DNA of 64,000 nucleotides from Nectonema munidae (lineage: Eukaryota; Nematomorpha; Nectonematoida; Nectonematidae), in NCBI GenBank assembly GCA_030549495.1, contig JAUIRK010000157.1:789501-853500 (forward strand), written 5' to 3'. A model generated the notes under the pieces. The model was not told the origin of the DNA, ran no database searches, and saw only the letters and a list, made by a program, of their open reading frames with translations. The position numbers and the translations under genes were made by a program. This document shows, piece by piece, positions 12,001 through 27,000 of the stretch (position 1 is the stretch's first letter; each line of letters starts with the position of its first letter).

Positions 12001-15000
12001 AACAGAAGATGTCTTTCGAGACCGGAAAATGTAAAAAATCTAAAAGTTTAAAAATGAGTTAAAAGTATTGACAGTATTCAAACTTTACTTTTGCGGGCAC
12101 TTTTTGCATCCAAGTGGTGGAAAATCAAGATTGCCAGATGAACGAAGACCGTGACTAATAAATAAATGTTTTCGTAAATCGGAAGTCATAGAGCCGCAAC
12201 ACTCGCACAAAAGAGAGAGCTTGTGAGGTCGCGAGGACTTTAACAAACAGGGCGTGTTATTTGCTGAGCTGAACTGAAGGGAGGAAGTCAGTGGCAGCAT
12301 GGAATAAGTATTGAAGTATTTCCTTGCCCCGTTGTCAACAAGAGGCACTGATACTGGTGTCGTCTTTAAAGCCGGTAATATCGGCAACTTCTTCAAAGTA
12401 GAAATTAAGCTGTGTTAGATAGTGTAATGAAATATTGTGCAATTCTCATAAAAGATAAGTGTCAACGCTAAAATTCTTCTTTGCATAAACGTTTATACTT
12501 GTTTTAGGAATAAACTTGATAATACTAACGATTCTGATTTACCCTTTCACTTCTCATTCCTCAAAAAGATATTTTATTTAATTGAAATACTAAAACTCTT
12601 ATTTAAAGTACTAAAAATAGAAATGTAATAAAAAAATCCCCTAAGATGGATGAATTGTCATCTAATTGATTTAATTAAAAAAAAAGATCTTATCTGCTCA
12701 ACTAAAACACAGGCTCTATATAAATGTTTGGATCGGATAATAAAAATGTACAAAATATCTCTATAAGGATAACCCTGCCTTATGCTTATAGTGAAAAATT
12801 AGATTATATTTTGGTTTATGACATTAACCCCTGATGACCAATCGGATTCAATGGACCTCAAATTTTTTTACAAATGTTTATTTATCCATACGCACTACGC
12901 TTATTTAAGTGTTTCATCTAAAACACGAAATAATTTTTCTTGAATGTTTAACAAAAATTTATTTATCGTGACCGAAATATTTCAATTTTTGATAATGTAA
13001 CTTTTCACTTTAGATGGAATATAAACTTTGCATAAAATATAATATATACAGTATACTCTCGTTTACATTATTTTTTATTCCCCTCCCTTTGAGGCCTTTT
13101 TAATATTAATTTAAATACGATATCTCGAACTTAATAACTCGAAGCATTTCACAAGTTCCGCGCATGAAAAAATCTATCAGTATTCTCTTTATAAGTCGAA
13201 GTGTTATTTTCAAAAACATATTGATTAATTGAAATTATTGAAGCATGCGTTTTATGACACTATTGTTTTTCTGTATCTGCTAAAGTTAAGAAAAATCAAT
13301 CATTTGATGTAATAAGCTTTCCGTTTGACAGATTGTAATGAATGAGTTTTTTGAATGCTTCTTTTGTGGGCAAACAGAGCAGTGTATACATCAAATACTA
13401 GTGGAGCATAGATAGTTTCATGTAGCAATACTCTTTGGTATCCGGTAATTTCATCGTATAGTAAATTCATCGTGATGCATCGTTGGTATTTTCATCGTAT
13501 AGTGATTACATCGCGAGATTTATGGAGTAACCGCAAAATACGGCGCGCGCATTGTCAATGATTTTGAAAATCGTGACCTACATGATTACCTTAAAGCGAT
13601 TTTTTTAAATTGTTTCTATTTTTCCAATTTCTAATGAATTAGTTATCTCAATAATCTTTTTGAAATATGAAATAATTTATTACATATATAAATTGGTATT
13701 TTTTTCTTAAAAATAAAGTTTTTTATTAAAAAAATAAATGATTATTTTTAGATATAATATACCAAATAATGACTGAAAAGTCGAAAGTTAAAATAGGTTA
13801 GGGGGATTTTTATGAAACTAAAAAAACTTGCATATTATTTTTTTTAATTAAATTTGATACTTTTTTTTAATTTTCCTTAAATATTAAGAAATTTAAACAT
13901 ATTTCAAGGCTATTTAATTCAGAAAGAGATATTGTTTTATAGCCTGATAATATGAAAACCTTATATTTAAGAATTAGTTTTTTAATGTTATTAAGAACAT
14001 TTACAAAAGTTCGTAATAAACTTAAAAAAATTATAAAGGGATATTTACAAAAAAAAATTGAGCGTCAAGCATAAAATTAGTAAGACGATGTAATTACTGC
14101 ACGATGAAAATACTTGACGATGAAAATACCGACGATGTATTGCATCACGATGAATTTACTATGCGATGAAATTACCACGATGAAATTACGGCGATGAAAT
14201 TACAGTGAACCATTTACTTTTGTCATACACATTCATCTGTGCATCATTTTGCTTCTTTATTTTCATTTTCTTTTGTGTTACGTATTAGGCCAAACATAAA
14301 ACGCAAGCTAACTTCACATAAGATAGAGACAAAGTATTTGGCATTGTTAGAGGTTGAAAAAAAATAAAATCCAAGACACAAATTGCAAAACAGTTTGGAA
14401 TACCGTTGAACACATTGTCAACATGGATAAAAAAATCTGATGGAATAAATGAAGCCTATGAAAATAAAAATGCTTCAATTAAACGTGTTCGTCTTCCACA
14501 CTATCCTGATGTAGAAGAAGCCCTTCTCATTTGGTTTAAAAACGCACGGGCACAAAATATTCAGACTTTCAGCACTCAAATTTTACTTGCAGTGATGGCT
14601 GGCTAACAAAATTTAAGGATAGACATAACATATGTTTTTGTACTCTATGTGGAGAGTCAAGAAGTGTAACAGATGATCAAATTGAGAACTGGGTTTCTAC
14701 GTTCTTACCAAGACTTCTTAACAAGTACACTCCAAATTGTATTTACAACGCTGACGAGACAGGACTTTTCTATAAGCTTCTTCCTTCCAAGTCACTTACA
14801 CTTAAAGGAGAACAGTGTTCACCTGGAAAGTTGTCCAAAGAGAGAGTTGTCCACTTTTGGTGATTGGAAAATCAGCCAAGCCTCGTTGTTTCAAGAATGT
14901 TAAAACTCTTCCAACAAAATACAGCAACAATAAAAAGGCCTAGATGACATCAGAGATTTTTACAAACTGGCTGATAACATTAAACCGTCGATTCTACTCG

Positions 15001-18000
15001 AAAAAAAAGGATTGCTCTCATAGTAGATAAACTACTAATATTGAACTTACTAATATTGAGATCGTTTATTTACCTCCAAACACAACTTCCAAAACACAAC
15101 CAATGGATCAGGGTATTATAAAAAACTTGAAAACACATTACCGACGTATACTTGTTGACAAACTTACCACATCAATTGGAAAATAATAACCCTATTGTCA
15201 AAGTAACTGTTCTTGATGCTTTGCATATGATTCAAAGAGCTTGGTCTTCTGTTACTTCAACAACAATTGCTAATTGTCTCAAAAAAGCACAATTGTCTGT
15301 TGATAACACCAACGTTAGTGTCGAAGACGAAAATGATGTTCAATTAGAAGAAGTTTGCAAAAGAGCTACTACGTTTGGGGTGGAAGTGGAGTCATTTGAA
15401 GATTATGTTATTGTCGATGAAAGAGTGATAACTTGCGGGCCTATGACTGATGAAGAAATTGTTGGTGCTGTCAGCGACAAACGCAATCAAGGCCAACAAG
15501 AAGATTGAGTGATGAAGAGGACGATGAGAACGAAAGTACTGGCACAGATTTACCCACACCAGTAGCTGCTTTAAGCATATGTGCAACTCTGCGTAAATTT
15601 ATACAATCCCGAAGTGATGGTGAAACGTTATTAGACAAACTCACACATATTGAACATTTCATTGATGAAATCAAATGTTCTGAACTCAAACAAACATGCA
15701 TAAATGATTATTTTTACAAAATGAAAAATGATTGATATAATAAATAAACCTTTTTTACCTTTTCTAAAGCAATAATCTTTTTACAGGTCACTTTTTGGTA
15801 AAATTATTTACACTTTCAATGAGGGATGCATCTAAGTTAAGATGGAGAAAATTCTCACGCTCTCTCCTACTAGGGGTAGATCTAAATAAAGATGGGTAAA
15901 TTTATGCCTTCTTGCCAAACCAGAATAACAAGAATGGGTTTAGATGGGGAGTCAGAGTGGGGTGTGTAGTTGCTTTAAAAAATACTTTTCTATCTCTTCC
16001 ATTCCCGCTTTCTTACTAAAAATTTCTACATCTTTTACTGTTATCAATATGAAATCTTTTTCCAAAAATCAGAAATTTCTACCATAAAATCAGGTTTGAA
16101 CTCAAACATGTTATAAATAATAAAAATATGGTATTGTTGATAAATTTTAATTTCTTGTTTTGTTTGCTTCACATGCTTTCGTTATTAACACTTTCTTCAT
16201 TAATCTAAAATTCACTTAAACACAAATTGTCTTGTTATTATGTACAAACCTTATTACATAATATTTAAGTTTCTTTTTTACAATAGTAAATTTCTTTCCA
16301 CAAGTACCTCTCCTCCTACCAAAAACTTTGACATTATTAATAGAGTATGTTTTTCAACCCAGGCACTATTATGTTCTTACAAAATAAACTCAAAACATCA
16401 GACTCTTTTTCAACTTTTTTCCTAGAAAATTTAGCAGATTTGAGTCCACGTTTTTTTAAGTCGAACTCACGATAACTCGAAGTGTTTGGCCAAAGGCCGT
16501 TGAGCTTCGAGTAAACGAGAGTATACTGTATTTATTTTTTTGAAAATAGGTAACAAATGAAAATCCAATTTTATAAAGAAAACTAATATAGCAAGAAATT
16601 AATTTCTAACAAATTTTACAACATATATTCCTAAAATATAGAAACTAGTAAGAATAAAAAAAATTTATCATAAAACTTGGGATTTTTCAAAATTGGTAAA
16701 ATATACGGAATGGCGCCTACAGATGCTTTTAGAAGTTTTTCAATAATGATATTAGAAATCATATTGCTACAAATATATGTGTATATATTTCTATCTTTTT
16801 GATTTATCATGTTGATTTAACCAAAATTTTAGAACAAAATTTTGATTATTTAATTTTCTATACTATTTTAAAACAAATAAAATAATACTTGAACGTGTTT
16901 CATCTTTTTGGTACTTAGGTCTTCTTTTATCCGATTCTCTCTCTTGGTCTCTTCATATAAAACACGTAATAACAAACGTTCTAGAAGTTTAAATCCTACT
17001 TTCCTCCTCATTTACATAAAATGCTCTGTTTTCCCTTTTTTTAGACCTTGAAATTACTGCAATCTGCTATGGTGCAATTACAGTAATACCTAATCAAGAA
17101 ACTCGACAATATTCAGAAATTTTTCAATTGTATAGATTTTAATAACACTTCACCTTTTAAACATCTTACCTTACATCAGCTTTCTATATTTTCCCATTTA
17201 ATTTTTTTCTACAAATCTTATTTCCTTAAATCATACATAATTATAATGCTCGTCAATCTACAGATATACATGTTATGTCTCTGCCATATAATCAACACTT
17301 TCGAAAAATAATTTCCAACACCTACAAATACATTAACTTTTATTGGCCAATGACTTTTTATACTTTAGAGTATTTTTTATCTCATTTTAAACACTTAGCT
17401 TTTCATTCCATTATTGCCTCATCTTGCATATATACATATATTAGAGTGTTTGGGATAAATTTCACAGAATAATATTTGGCTTTTTTCAGATGTTAAAAAT
17501 TTTTTCATCCATATTACGATTTTTTCGAAAATGTTAACCTTTTTTATTCATACACGAAAATACAATGAGAATGAAGGACTGGAACCCACCTGAATCTTGA
17601 AAAAGAATAACTTCTATCGTGATGATTCGCGCTGGTCATCAAAATGAAGAGATTATGAACGCTGTTCAATGCTCCCTAAACCCTGTAAAAACAATCCAAA
17701 ATGAGTTAGAAAATTGCAATGGAGACTACGAGGCTGTCGCTAAAAGAAAAAAACAAAAGCGCAAACGATCTGTTTCTTTTCGGATGAGAATTTTTTTGCC
17801 AAGATCAAAAGCACAACATTTTATGCATATTGGTTCCTTCCTAGTATGCTTTTTAGGCTACCCTAGGTTGTATACATTAAGCTAACATTTTTGTTAGAGT
17901 ACATCGAGTTTAGAACTTTGAAATAAAATTAATTTAATATTAAACTTACTTGATTTGTTTGAAGGTGGAATTTTGTGACGATAGGGAAACTTTGTACACT

Positions 18001-21000
18001 GTTGCAAAGAGAAGACAAAAATGAAATGGGTGAAGAAGAAAGATTCGGCAATGAATATTTATTGAGAGTGTAATGAATTGGCATTCTAGATGCGATAGAA
18101 GTCGTATTATTGCTGGCGATATGTGGAAGCGAGATAGGTGTTGGGACTACAAAAAATGGGGTTGAAGAAGGAGTGCAATGCCTCTCTCCTGATTGTAAAG
18201 AAAATCGAGAATTGTTCTGCTGTAGCATCAAAGGAGTTGAAAATAAAATTGATGATGATATTGCTAATGGATGAGCAGGTGAAGATGATAATGCTAATAT
18301 CGGGAGTGAAAGAGGCATATTATACGAGGAAGGTGCAATTGATCTAAAATATTTTATACAGGAATTAGCATTAACGATAACAGCTAACGTAATTATTTCT
18401 ATACGTTTCGAGAGAAGTAATTTCTGCAACTTTTTTGTTGGTTGAGGTAGGCAACAAAAAACGATCAAGGGGAAAATATTCTTGAAACATGTGTTTGGGA
18501 CTGAAAATATCGCGGCTCTTTATGTAATTTTTGTAACATTTGTGAGAATGATTCACATATGATCTCTAAATGGAAAATGCAAGTAAAAGTATTTATGATA
18601 AATGAAAAAGGAAATACGTATAAATCAGCCTGAAAATCACAAAAAGAGCAGTTATATCTCAAGTATTCAATTGGCATGGTATTGATATGGTGAAGGCGCG
18701 TCATATGCTGAAACATCTGTGATTGACACCTAACGGAAGTCACGAAATCACAAAAAAGACAGTAAACAGCATTTGGCTTTTTTGTATCCTTTAAGTGGAT
18801 AGTAGAGGTGTGCCTAGCCAAATGAAAAAGGCAATCGGTTGAGAACAAACATCTAAAATAGAGGTTTAAGAAAAGTGTAGGAAAGCTGAAAAACAAAGAA
18901 AATATATTTTTTTTTCTAAATGAATGTCATACTTGGTTAGAGTATAGCATATCTAGTAATGAGGCATTTTGCTACGAATGCACTGGTTTTAGTACTAGAA
19001 CATTCAAATCTGAAAAGCAATAGGGAGGGACAAATGTTTTTTTAAACAGGTGATGAATTGCGATCACTGTCTCTAAATGCCCTAATTGGAAAATGGAAAA
19101 AAAAATAAATCAATCGTAACTTGTTCTATTCATTCAATTTTTAGATCCTGATCGCCAGTCTATTTTGGTAGAAATAGCGTGTTGGATGCCATATCGTGGG
19201 CATAAAAAATTGCTGATTCATCGCACTGTGGTAAATGGGATGAATTTATCAATCTCGTGTTAGCTATAAATCCTATCTCCAGAGAAAAGTAAGTTTGCGA
19301 AAAGTTACAAACCAACACATTTATAGCAGTTCTAGCCGAACACATTATTCATGTAATTAGACGAAATAGAAGACATGGAAATGTACTTATGATGAAGAAT
19401 TATCAGATTCCTTTCGATATTTTTTCGTATATGAGGACTATCATATATAAGCTATTTTTTCTCTTGTTGAGGTAGAAAAGGGGTCACAAAAATTATGAAG
19501 CGGTCCGAAATACTGAAAAGTTTAAAAAACAAGGGCCGGAATATTCAAACGTTAAAAAACACGGACACTATGAAACTCTATTAATTCTTTTTTAAAACTA
19601 TATAAAGCAATATTTAAAAAAATAATCAAACAAAACAAAAATAAATAAGAATAATGGTCCAGAAATAAACAATATATATATATGCAAATATCATATAGAT
19701 TAAAACTGTATAGTAAAAAATTAATGTGATTTTTGAAATTGGCTTTTAATTTTCAAAATATCATTAAAGTTAGGTTTTAAAATCGCTTCATCCTATCAAA
19801 AGTAATTTATTTTAAAAGTTCACCAGACAGTCTTTTTCGGTAAGTTGAATTGATCGAAATTTTATTTTAATAAACATAAGTTGTATCAAATAGTAATGCC
19901 ATACCAGTAGCAATTTTTTTCAATTTTTGGAACTGTTTCAGTTATACAAAGTTACTCAAGTTTTTATACAAAAATCTTCTTTTTTTTAATTGTGTTTCAA
20001 ATAATAAGTTTTCTTCGAAATCATTTGATGAGTCTATTAAAATCAGAAATAAGATTACCTTTTCCTTAAAGTTTAAATTTAATTCATTGATATGAGATGC
20101 AATCGGCAAGTTTAAAATTCTGAATAAGCATCTTCAAGAAAAGTTGGAAACTGATAATGATTTAGTGAGTGTCATCTAATGAGGTTCAACAGAAACCTGT
20201 TTCAGCGTCTTTTCCACCTAAAGTTTGTTGATGTAAAAAAGCAGTGAAAAAAGTGCACTTGGAATTGTCAAATCTTCTAATTTAATTTTAATCTGTCCAA
20301 CTAACCCTTTTTAATACCAGCTACATGTTTCCCTCCGTCAACTGTAACAACTCATAGGTGATCCATTGAAGATTATATAGTCTAGCAAAATTTTCTTAAT
20401 TTCTATAAGGATGTCTTTTCATTCAAACATTATTCTTTTTTCTATATACCGCAAAGTATTTCCTTATGATAACGCATATACAGTGACATCTTCTCTCTAA
20501 ATTTTTAGAAGTTTAAAACTTGCCTTTGCAATTATGATATCTGCATCTGATAAGATGTCAAATATGATATCCGCATCCACGGATACAAAAAATTTCACAT
20601 ACAATACATCTCTATATAAAATATCATAGTTTTTCCATTTTAGTAGATCTATTCTGTTTATTTAGTGGCTCTCAACCGGGGGGAATTCCCTCTTGGGAGG
20701 AACTTAACAGTTATGAGAGGAAGGAAAAATTGGAAATTGAAAGACTCGAACTGAGGATATCAGAAGAGATATAACTATCAATATTTTTACTTGCATTTTA
20801 AAAATAGTATGTCAACGCATACGTAAGGTTGCTTCTAGTTGTCTTGACAACGCTGAAAAGCAAGAAATTTGAGTATTTTCGGTATTATATTATGATTATT
20901 TTGAATATAAATTTTGATAAAAAAAATTCAAATACAACTTTTATCGCAGAAAATGTTGGAAAGCGAGAGGGGTGAATTCAAAAATGATCAAAGGGGTCCC

Positions 21001-24000
21001 TGTGAGTAAAAAGGTTGAGAATCACTGGTTTATTTATAAAAATGTGATATAGCAAATCCCTTAAAAATCATAAAGAAATCTACTTTTCATCTTCGTTAGA
21101 ATTTCTTACCCTTTGATGGAGCCTTTACATGTGTAGATTTTAGGAGGTTCTTTATTTTCAAATTTTTCGGTTTGTAGAGTCTTTAGACACGTTTTGATAA
21201 TAGAACGCCGTTGAGAAGTTTTTGTTATTTTCAATTGATAATCAAGTTCTAACTCCTTTGCAATGTGATATCCCAGATGACTCAGAAAACTTAATTTAAT
21301 AATGCATATGGTAAAATTATTTAGCTTTCTAAGCTGATAAGGGAAAAAACATTGTGTAAACTCAAGAACACAAATCTTTGAGGAATGAATACAGAGTAAA
21401 GGGATATTTAATAAAAAAAAACTTGCAATAAAATTAAAGAAACGTAAAAAACAGGCGATCAAATGAGGAAAATTTGAACGTTTAAGTTTTGAGTAGTTGT
21501 AGAATCCTAACACTAAAGAAAACGGGAAAATAATTATTTAATAAATATGTGGTCTTGTATTAGACTCGCCAGCCATTCCCTCAACTACATTAGAAAATAT
21601 GTATAAAAAAGTTTTTAAGGAGTACAAAAATGTGAACACTCACCCCCTCCCCCATTTAACCCTCTAGATTATCTATACCGACCCCTCTACATTCCGATTC
21701 TGTATAACTGGAAAAGAGTAGAACGTTAATATAACTGTCTTCTTTCTGCCAAAACGCATATTTCCAATGGGTCCAATGTTTGACCGTTATAAACGGGTTT
21801 TATTGTAGTTTCAAGCTTGAAACAACGGCTGGGAAGCCAGGCCCGAAACTAAGGGGCAGATAATTCATATTAAGTGGAGCGATGACTACTAGAAAATTTA
21901 ATGGCTCGAGCTCCTAAACATTTTCTAATTAATATTTGGCAAATGGTAACTAACTAGCATAGAATTTGAAAAATTACTACTACTTTAAGAAAGCTTTTTG
22001 AGATGCCATCATGTATGCTATGATACGTAATAGTCTTGTATTTATCATTACATTTTACATAAATTATTTACAGTGAAACCCCTCTTAGGAAACACTTTCC
22101 GACTCTGCCAGGGTTGTGAATTTTTAAAACGAATGAGTTAGTTGAATTGAATAATGAACACAATTTCTATGAAAACCACTATTGAATTTATTTATTCCTC
22201 TACTAATCAGTATTATTCATTGTCATCAATCATGTACATATTGTATGCAAATAGTCTTTTATGCAAGTCTGTTTTCTCTTGAGTTTTTTTTTCTGGGATA
22301 ATTTTGTTTATGACTGTCTCTGTGTTACACTGTGTCAATTGTATTTGAGTATTAAAGTGACTGAATAGTTTCAGTACTGTCAATGCTTTCATCACTTCAC
22401 TATTTATTGGAGGACTTTCTTCAGCGTCATAAATTGTATTATCTGTGTTTTGTTGTTACTTCCTTATTTGAAATGAGCGTTCTTCTTCCCATTTGTCCAT
22501 ATCAAAGACATGAACTTGATAATTTGTCTCTACATCAGCATATTCTACAGTAGAACACCTTGTAGTTTCTAGCAGGCCTGTCAGGTTTCTCAAGAGGCTC
22601 GAGCTCCTCATAAGTCTCTTCTTTCTTCTGGTCTTCAAAAAATTTAAGGACACATCTTGTGAAACACTTTTGCATAGTCTCCTGTCACATTTGCCCAAGC
22701 TTGAGCTACCAACGGGATAGCATCCATGACATTTATTCCATTTACAACCTCTTGGCAGGTGTGAGAGGAGTCCCAAAAACCTCTTCCGATAGCCACTATT
22801 GACGATCCCTTCGAATACATGATAATGTAAGATAAGAGAATAAAAGAGGGAATGCAGACTTTCGAATCAATCAAACATCATGTCAAGCTACTCTGAAATT
22901 CCTATCAAAAATATTTTACAAACGATGTGAGAGCTATATAATAATAATCCATTGTTTCAATATGCACACAATAACTACGCAATGTAGTAAAAGTACCATT
23001 TATCACAGTGTCTTGTAGTATTTTTGAGCAAACACATGTTGATGACCAGCTTTTCCTCATCTTCTTCTCTCACAGTGATTCTATTTCTCTTTCTGTCTCC
23101 TTCTCTGTTTTTCTCTTCCGCTTTCCCTGCTAAAACTCAATTACGCTCTTCTCTTATTCAATCTTTCTCTACCTCAAGCTCTCTTCTCTCATTCAAGTTC
23201 TCTCCTTTCACTCAAGCTCTCCTATCTCATTCAGCTCTCTTCTCTCTCATTTGTATTTAGAGTTAAATTATTTTATCTCATTAGCAGGGCGAGTAAAAGT
23301 CAATAAAGTCAACTTTTATTTCCGTTTAGCAAAAACCCTTTGAAATCTTTACTTGTTTAGTCTAAAAAATTTTGAACTAATTTTATATTTTTAAGTCAAT
23401 CAAAGTCAATTTTTCGAGTTTAGGTGAATAAAGTCAATTTTTATATTTAACACTTTTTGATTCATTGTGCCTAAAATTGTTATAAGCGATACATACAAGA
23501 ATTCTTTATATCAACACTTCCACAATAGTTGGTCTTTTTTCATCTAATAAAAGGTTTTACTGTAAAGTTTGCCTGACTGAGGTTAAACATGAAGAAGTTT
23601 TTTGTAAGACAAATATTTTTGTTGACAAACGCGCTTATATACGATATATCCGCTGCAAAAGTTATGGAATTTTATTCCAAAACTTTTTTATTATTGCATG
23701 TTTTTCACATTTTTTACACAAGTTTACCTTAAAAGTTAAGTTATCCTGCAAAATTGTAGATTACCGCCATCAAAATTAGTAATAGAAAAAGAAGATTCTC
23801 TTTTCAAACCTATCGGCAACACTTCAGTTCCAATTGTAACGAAATTGACAAATTGGTTGCAAGCAGCAAAATATTTTCATTAAAATCTTCCAGCAGTGAA
23901 GAAATTAAAATGATGAAGATGATGGAATTTTATTGTCAAATATCAAGAAATTGTTAAAAAAAGAAAATCTGTGTCAAAAGTGGCTAACAATAATTAGAGA

Positions 24001-27000
24001 ATATTCACGATTCATTGATTTAGTAGGAAAAAGTCAACAAGAGACTTTTTCAGTCGAAGATGCCTTCACTTGTTTCAACATTATTTCATTTAAGACGAAT
24101 GTGGCGTTAAAAGTTATCTTGAAAATAGATTGAAATAAAATGAAATCAATAAAATCATGAATATGGAAAACTCTCAAATCTCTCGCAGTACTTATCCCAA
24201 ATTACAAAATTGTAAAGTTTTAACTTTAGAAGTAGAAAGATCTTTTTCTAAACTGAAAAAACTGCTAGAAAATGATCGAATTTTAAATCAGAAAATGTCA
24301 TTAATTATATGTTGTTGTATTACAAAATCATGGATTCTTTGAAATAATTTTCAATACTTTCTCTAAAGTGTTCTTAGTTGTTCAATTCAATGAAACTTTA
24401 AAAGGTCAATAAAGTCAATTTTTTCTCTGAGTAAAAGTCAATTTTTTTCCAATTTTTTGGGTCAATTTTTCCTCGCCCTGCTCATTAGAAATGAGTTTTT
24501 AGTGATACCAAAGTTCTGCTATTCAAATTAATTACAGAGATTTTTGATATAAATTTAGTTCCATCAAATCTCAGCAGAGATAACTTCATGTTTTGACTTT
24601 AATTAACCCACTGGCTCTCACAATCTGAAGTTTTCATATTTTATTTTCGAATTTTTACTTTTAACATAACTTAATACACCAAACATTTTGCAAAAATGAA
24701 AATTTCTTTATGTTTTAAATGAGAGAAAAATAGTTATCAATCGTTACAATTTTATATAAATGAATATTTTCAGACTCGCGTTAAAAAATTTTTCCAACAA
24801 GTCACTTTTAATCTTTATCAGTACGATTGCTACATTTGAAAACTTTAATTTTTTCAAGTCAAGAAATTTTTTTTCAATAGATATTTGGAAATGGATATTT
24901 TGACTAGCTATTCAGTTTAAAAGCAAGAATAATCTATTTGCTTATATTTGAGCAGAGATATTTTTTATAATGTTCGATTGTTAAATTTTGTAAACAACAC
25001 TGTTACATAATTAAATCATTTTTTTTAAGAAAATTGGTTGATTATTATAATAAAAATATAATATCGAAACAAAATGTTTCAGTTGTTAAAAATGTACTTG
25101 ATCTATTTATGACAGTTGTCAGAATTTTATTTGTAGACAGAGAAATAGTTTGTCAGTTTAAATAGTTTTTTTTATGATTTTGTGTTCTTACTTAAATAAT
25201 TTTATGAAAAGTGATTAAACTACCGTTTTTTGTATACTATGATTCATTACAAAATGTAAAAAATATAAGCGTTACCAAATCACCCTATAAAGGTTAGCTA
25301 CTTCAACGTTGGCTTTTGCTACTTATAAAAACTTGAAAATATCAAATAAATTATCTCATTTTTTATGCCTCCTATTATTTTGAAATTATTCGGAGAACAG
25401 ACAGTTTCATTTTAAAATAGTGAAATTGCTTTATTAGTTTATTTTGTTTCCTTTCTCTTTTATATTAATTATGTAGCAAAGTTTTCAATTTTGAGTAAAA
25501 GGTCGTAAAGGTACCGTGGGTGTGTTTTCATTGACAAGGCACTGATGTACCGCTTATATGAACAAATTGGTATCGATAAGAAATCGAAGCCAGAGGCTTC
25601 CGTAGTGAGTCGATCATCTCAACAATCCTGCCATGCCACCTAGAGTATGCTGTAGCGGGTACGTCAAATTCAAAAAACTTAAGTTATGCTCTAAAAATTT
25701 TTAGTTTTTGTTGAAGCTCTATAACTTTTTCTGATAGACTTTTTTTTCTTAAAAGTTATTATAAAACGGAAATCATTGCAAAATGTTAAACGTTGTTATT
25801 TTAAAAAAACAAATTATTTTAAGAACAAGTTAACCAATCGTTGTTGAATCACATATGCTTTCCATACATTTTCAAATAGTCTTTTTTATTCCACCTTACC
25901 ATGTTTTTATCAATCCCTTGACATTTTGAAACAGTTCTTGATAAGATTTTTAATTCTTCCTTAAATTTAATATAAAAAAGAGATCTTTTTGTATTGGAAG
26001 CTTTTTTTCCATTTAAGCCAAATACCACTAAAATTTTCAACATATTTTTGTAAGTCCTATTTTTGGAATTTTTGATATTGCAAATAATTATGCGCTATCT
26101 TTAAATTTCTTATATTGTGCGGGATTACGTCAAGAATGATATGTTTAATTAAGATATTAAAAGACATCACATTAAATTTTTTTAGCTCAACATTATTTTT
26201 TTAATTATTTTCTAAGATGATGACATCAACGGTTTCTTTTAAAGATGTCAAAAATCAAGTAATTTAATTAATTTGTTTGAAATTTTTTCTTGAGAAAATT
26301 AAGTAAAATGTACAAATATAAAATAAAATTTTAAATGGCCTATAATCAAAATAAGTAAAATAAATTTAAAAAATATAAGCCAAAAATTTTATAAAATTTG
26401 AATAAAAAGAATCAAGTAAGAAAGTAAAATTTAAAAAAGTTGTGAAAAATTTTTAAATTTTATAAAATTTGAATAAAAAGAATCAAAAAAAGTAAAAAAA
26501 AGTTGTGAAAAAATTTTAAATTCGCCCCCACCCCAAATAATTTTGAGGATGTGCGCCTCTGATATATATATATATATATATATTGAATCAAGGTTTCAGT
26601 CATAAATAATTTAAAAATGTTAAAACAATCTCTAAAAGATTCAGACCCATTTTTTGGATCAGGTGTATTGGCTGTTGGTTTCTAGTGTTTCTTGCCAGTG
26701 GTCTGCCTCGATTCGTCAAAGAGAGTAATAATTCCAAAAAGAGATTGAATAATCTAAGGTAGAACTTTCAGTATGATACGATTTTACGATACTGAAAAAA
26801 ATAAAGCTTGAAATTACGAAATTTCTTTTCGAAACGTTAAGTAGTCAATCACTGCCTACAAATAAAGTCTTAGACGAAAAATAGAATAAAAAATAACTAA
26901 ATAGTTTCATTGGAGAGCATTAATATAAAATATACAAAATTAGAGTTTCACGCGAAAAATAGAAATGGTTAAAACTAACTAACTAACTATAGGCTTACCT

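Larger units (their letters stand above)
13049..16528 (+). mobile_element. pogo/Tigger transposon
   Basis: Perfect 18-bp terminal inverted repeats CAGTATACTCTCGTTTAC, flanked by TA on both sides (13047-13048 and 16529-16530). The transposase at 14270-15735 is decayed. A CENP-B-like helix-turn-helix lies at 14380-14610, YLPPNTTSKTQPMDQGIIK (the DDE region) at 15067-15125, and the C-terminal VTVLDALHMIQRAWSSVT at 15200-15260, with an acidic tail. Another repeat with its own inverted ends sits at about 13445-14205. The element lies in intron 6 of the MEP-1-like gene. Confidence 0.9.

Noticed and set aside
16240-16425. Plus-strand frame after the pogo transposase
   Set aside because: It is the 3' non-coding part of the pogo element, with Phe/Ser/Lys composition expected of random AT-rich sequence.
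23024-23260. Leu/Ser/Phe-rich frame that looks like a membrane protein
   Set aside because: It is the translation of the CTCTCTT-rich tract inside the dispersed repeat; related frames appear in the other copies with different lengths.
25849-26043. Minus-strand Lys-rich frame (KRSLFYIKFKEELKIL)
   Set aside because: It lies in the AT-rich part of repeat copy A; I could not fit splice sites in phase with the MEP-1-like gene or recognise a domain.
26562-26583. TA dinucleotide run
   Set aside because: Simple repeat next to a transposon end; similar runs at 27018 and 49893 carry no further information.
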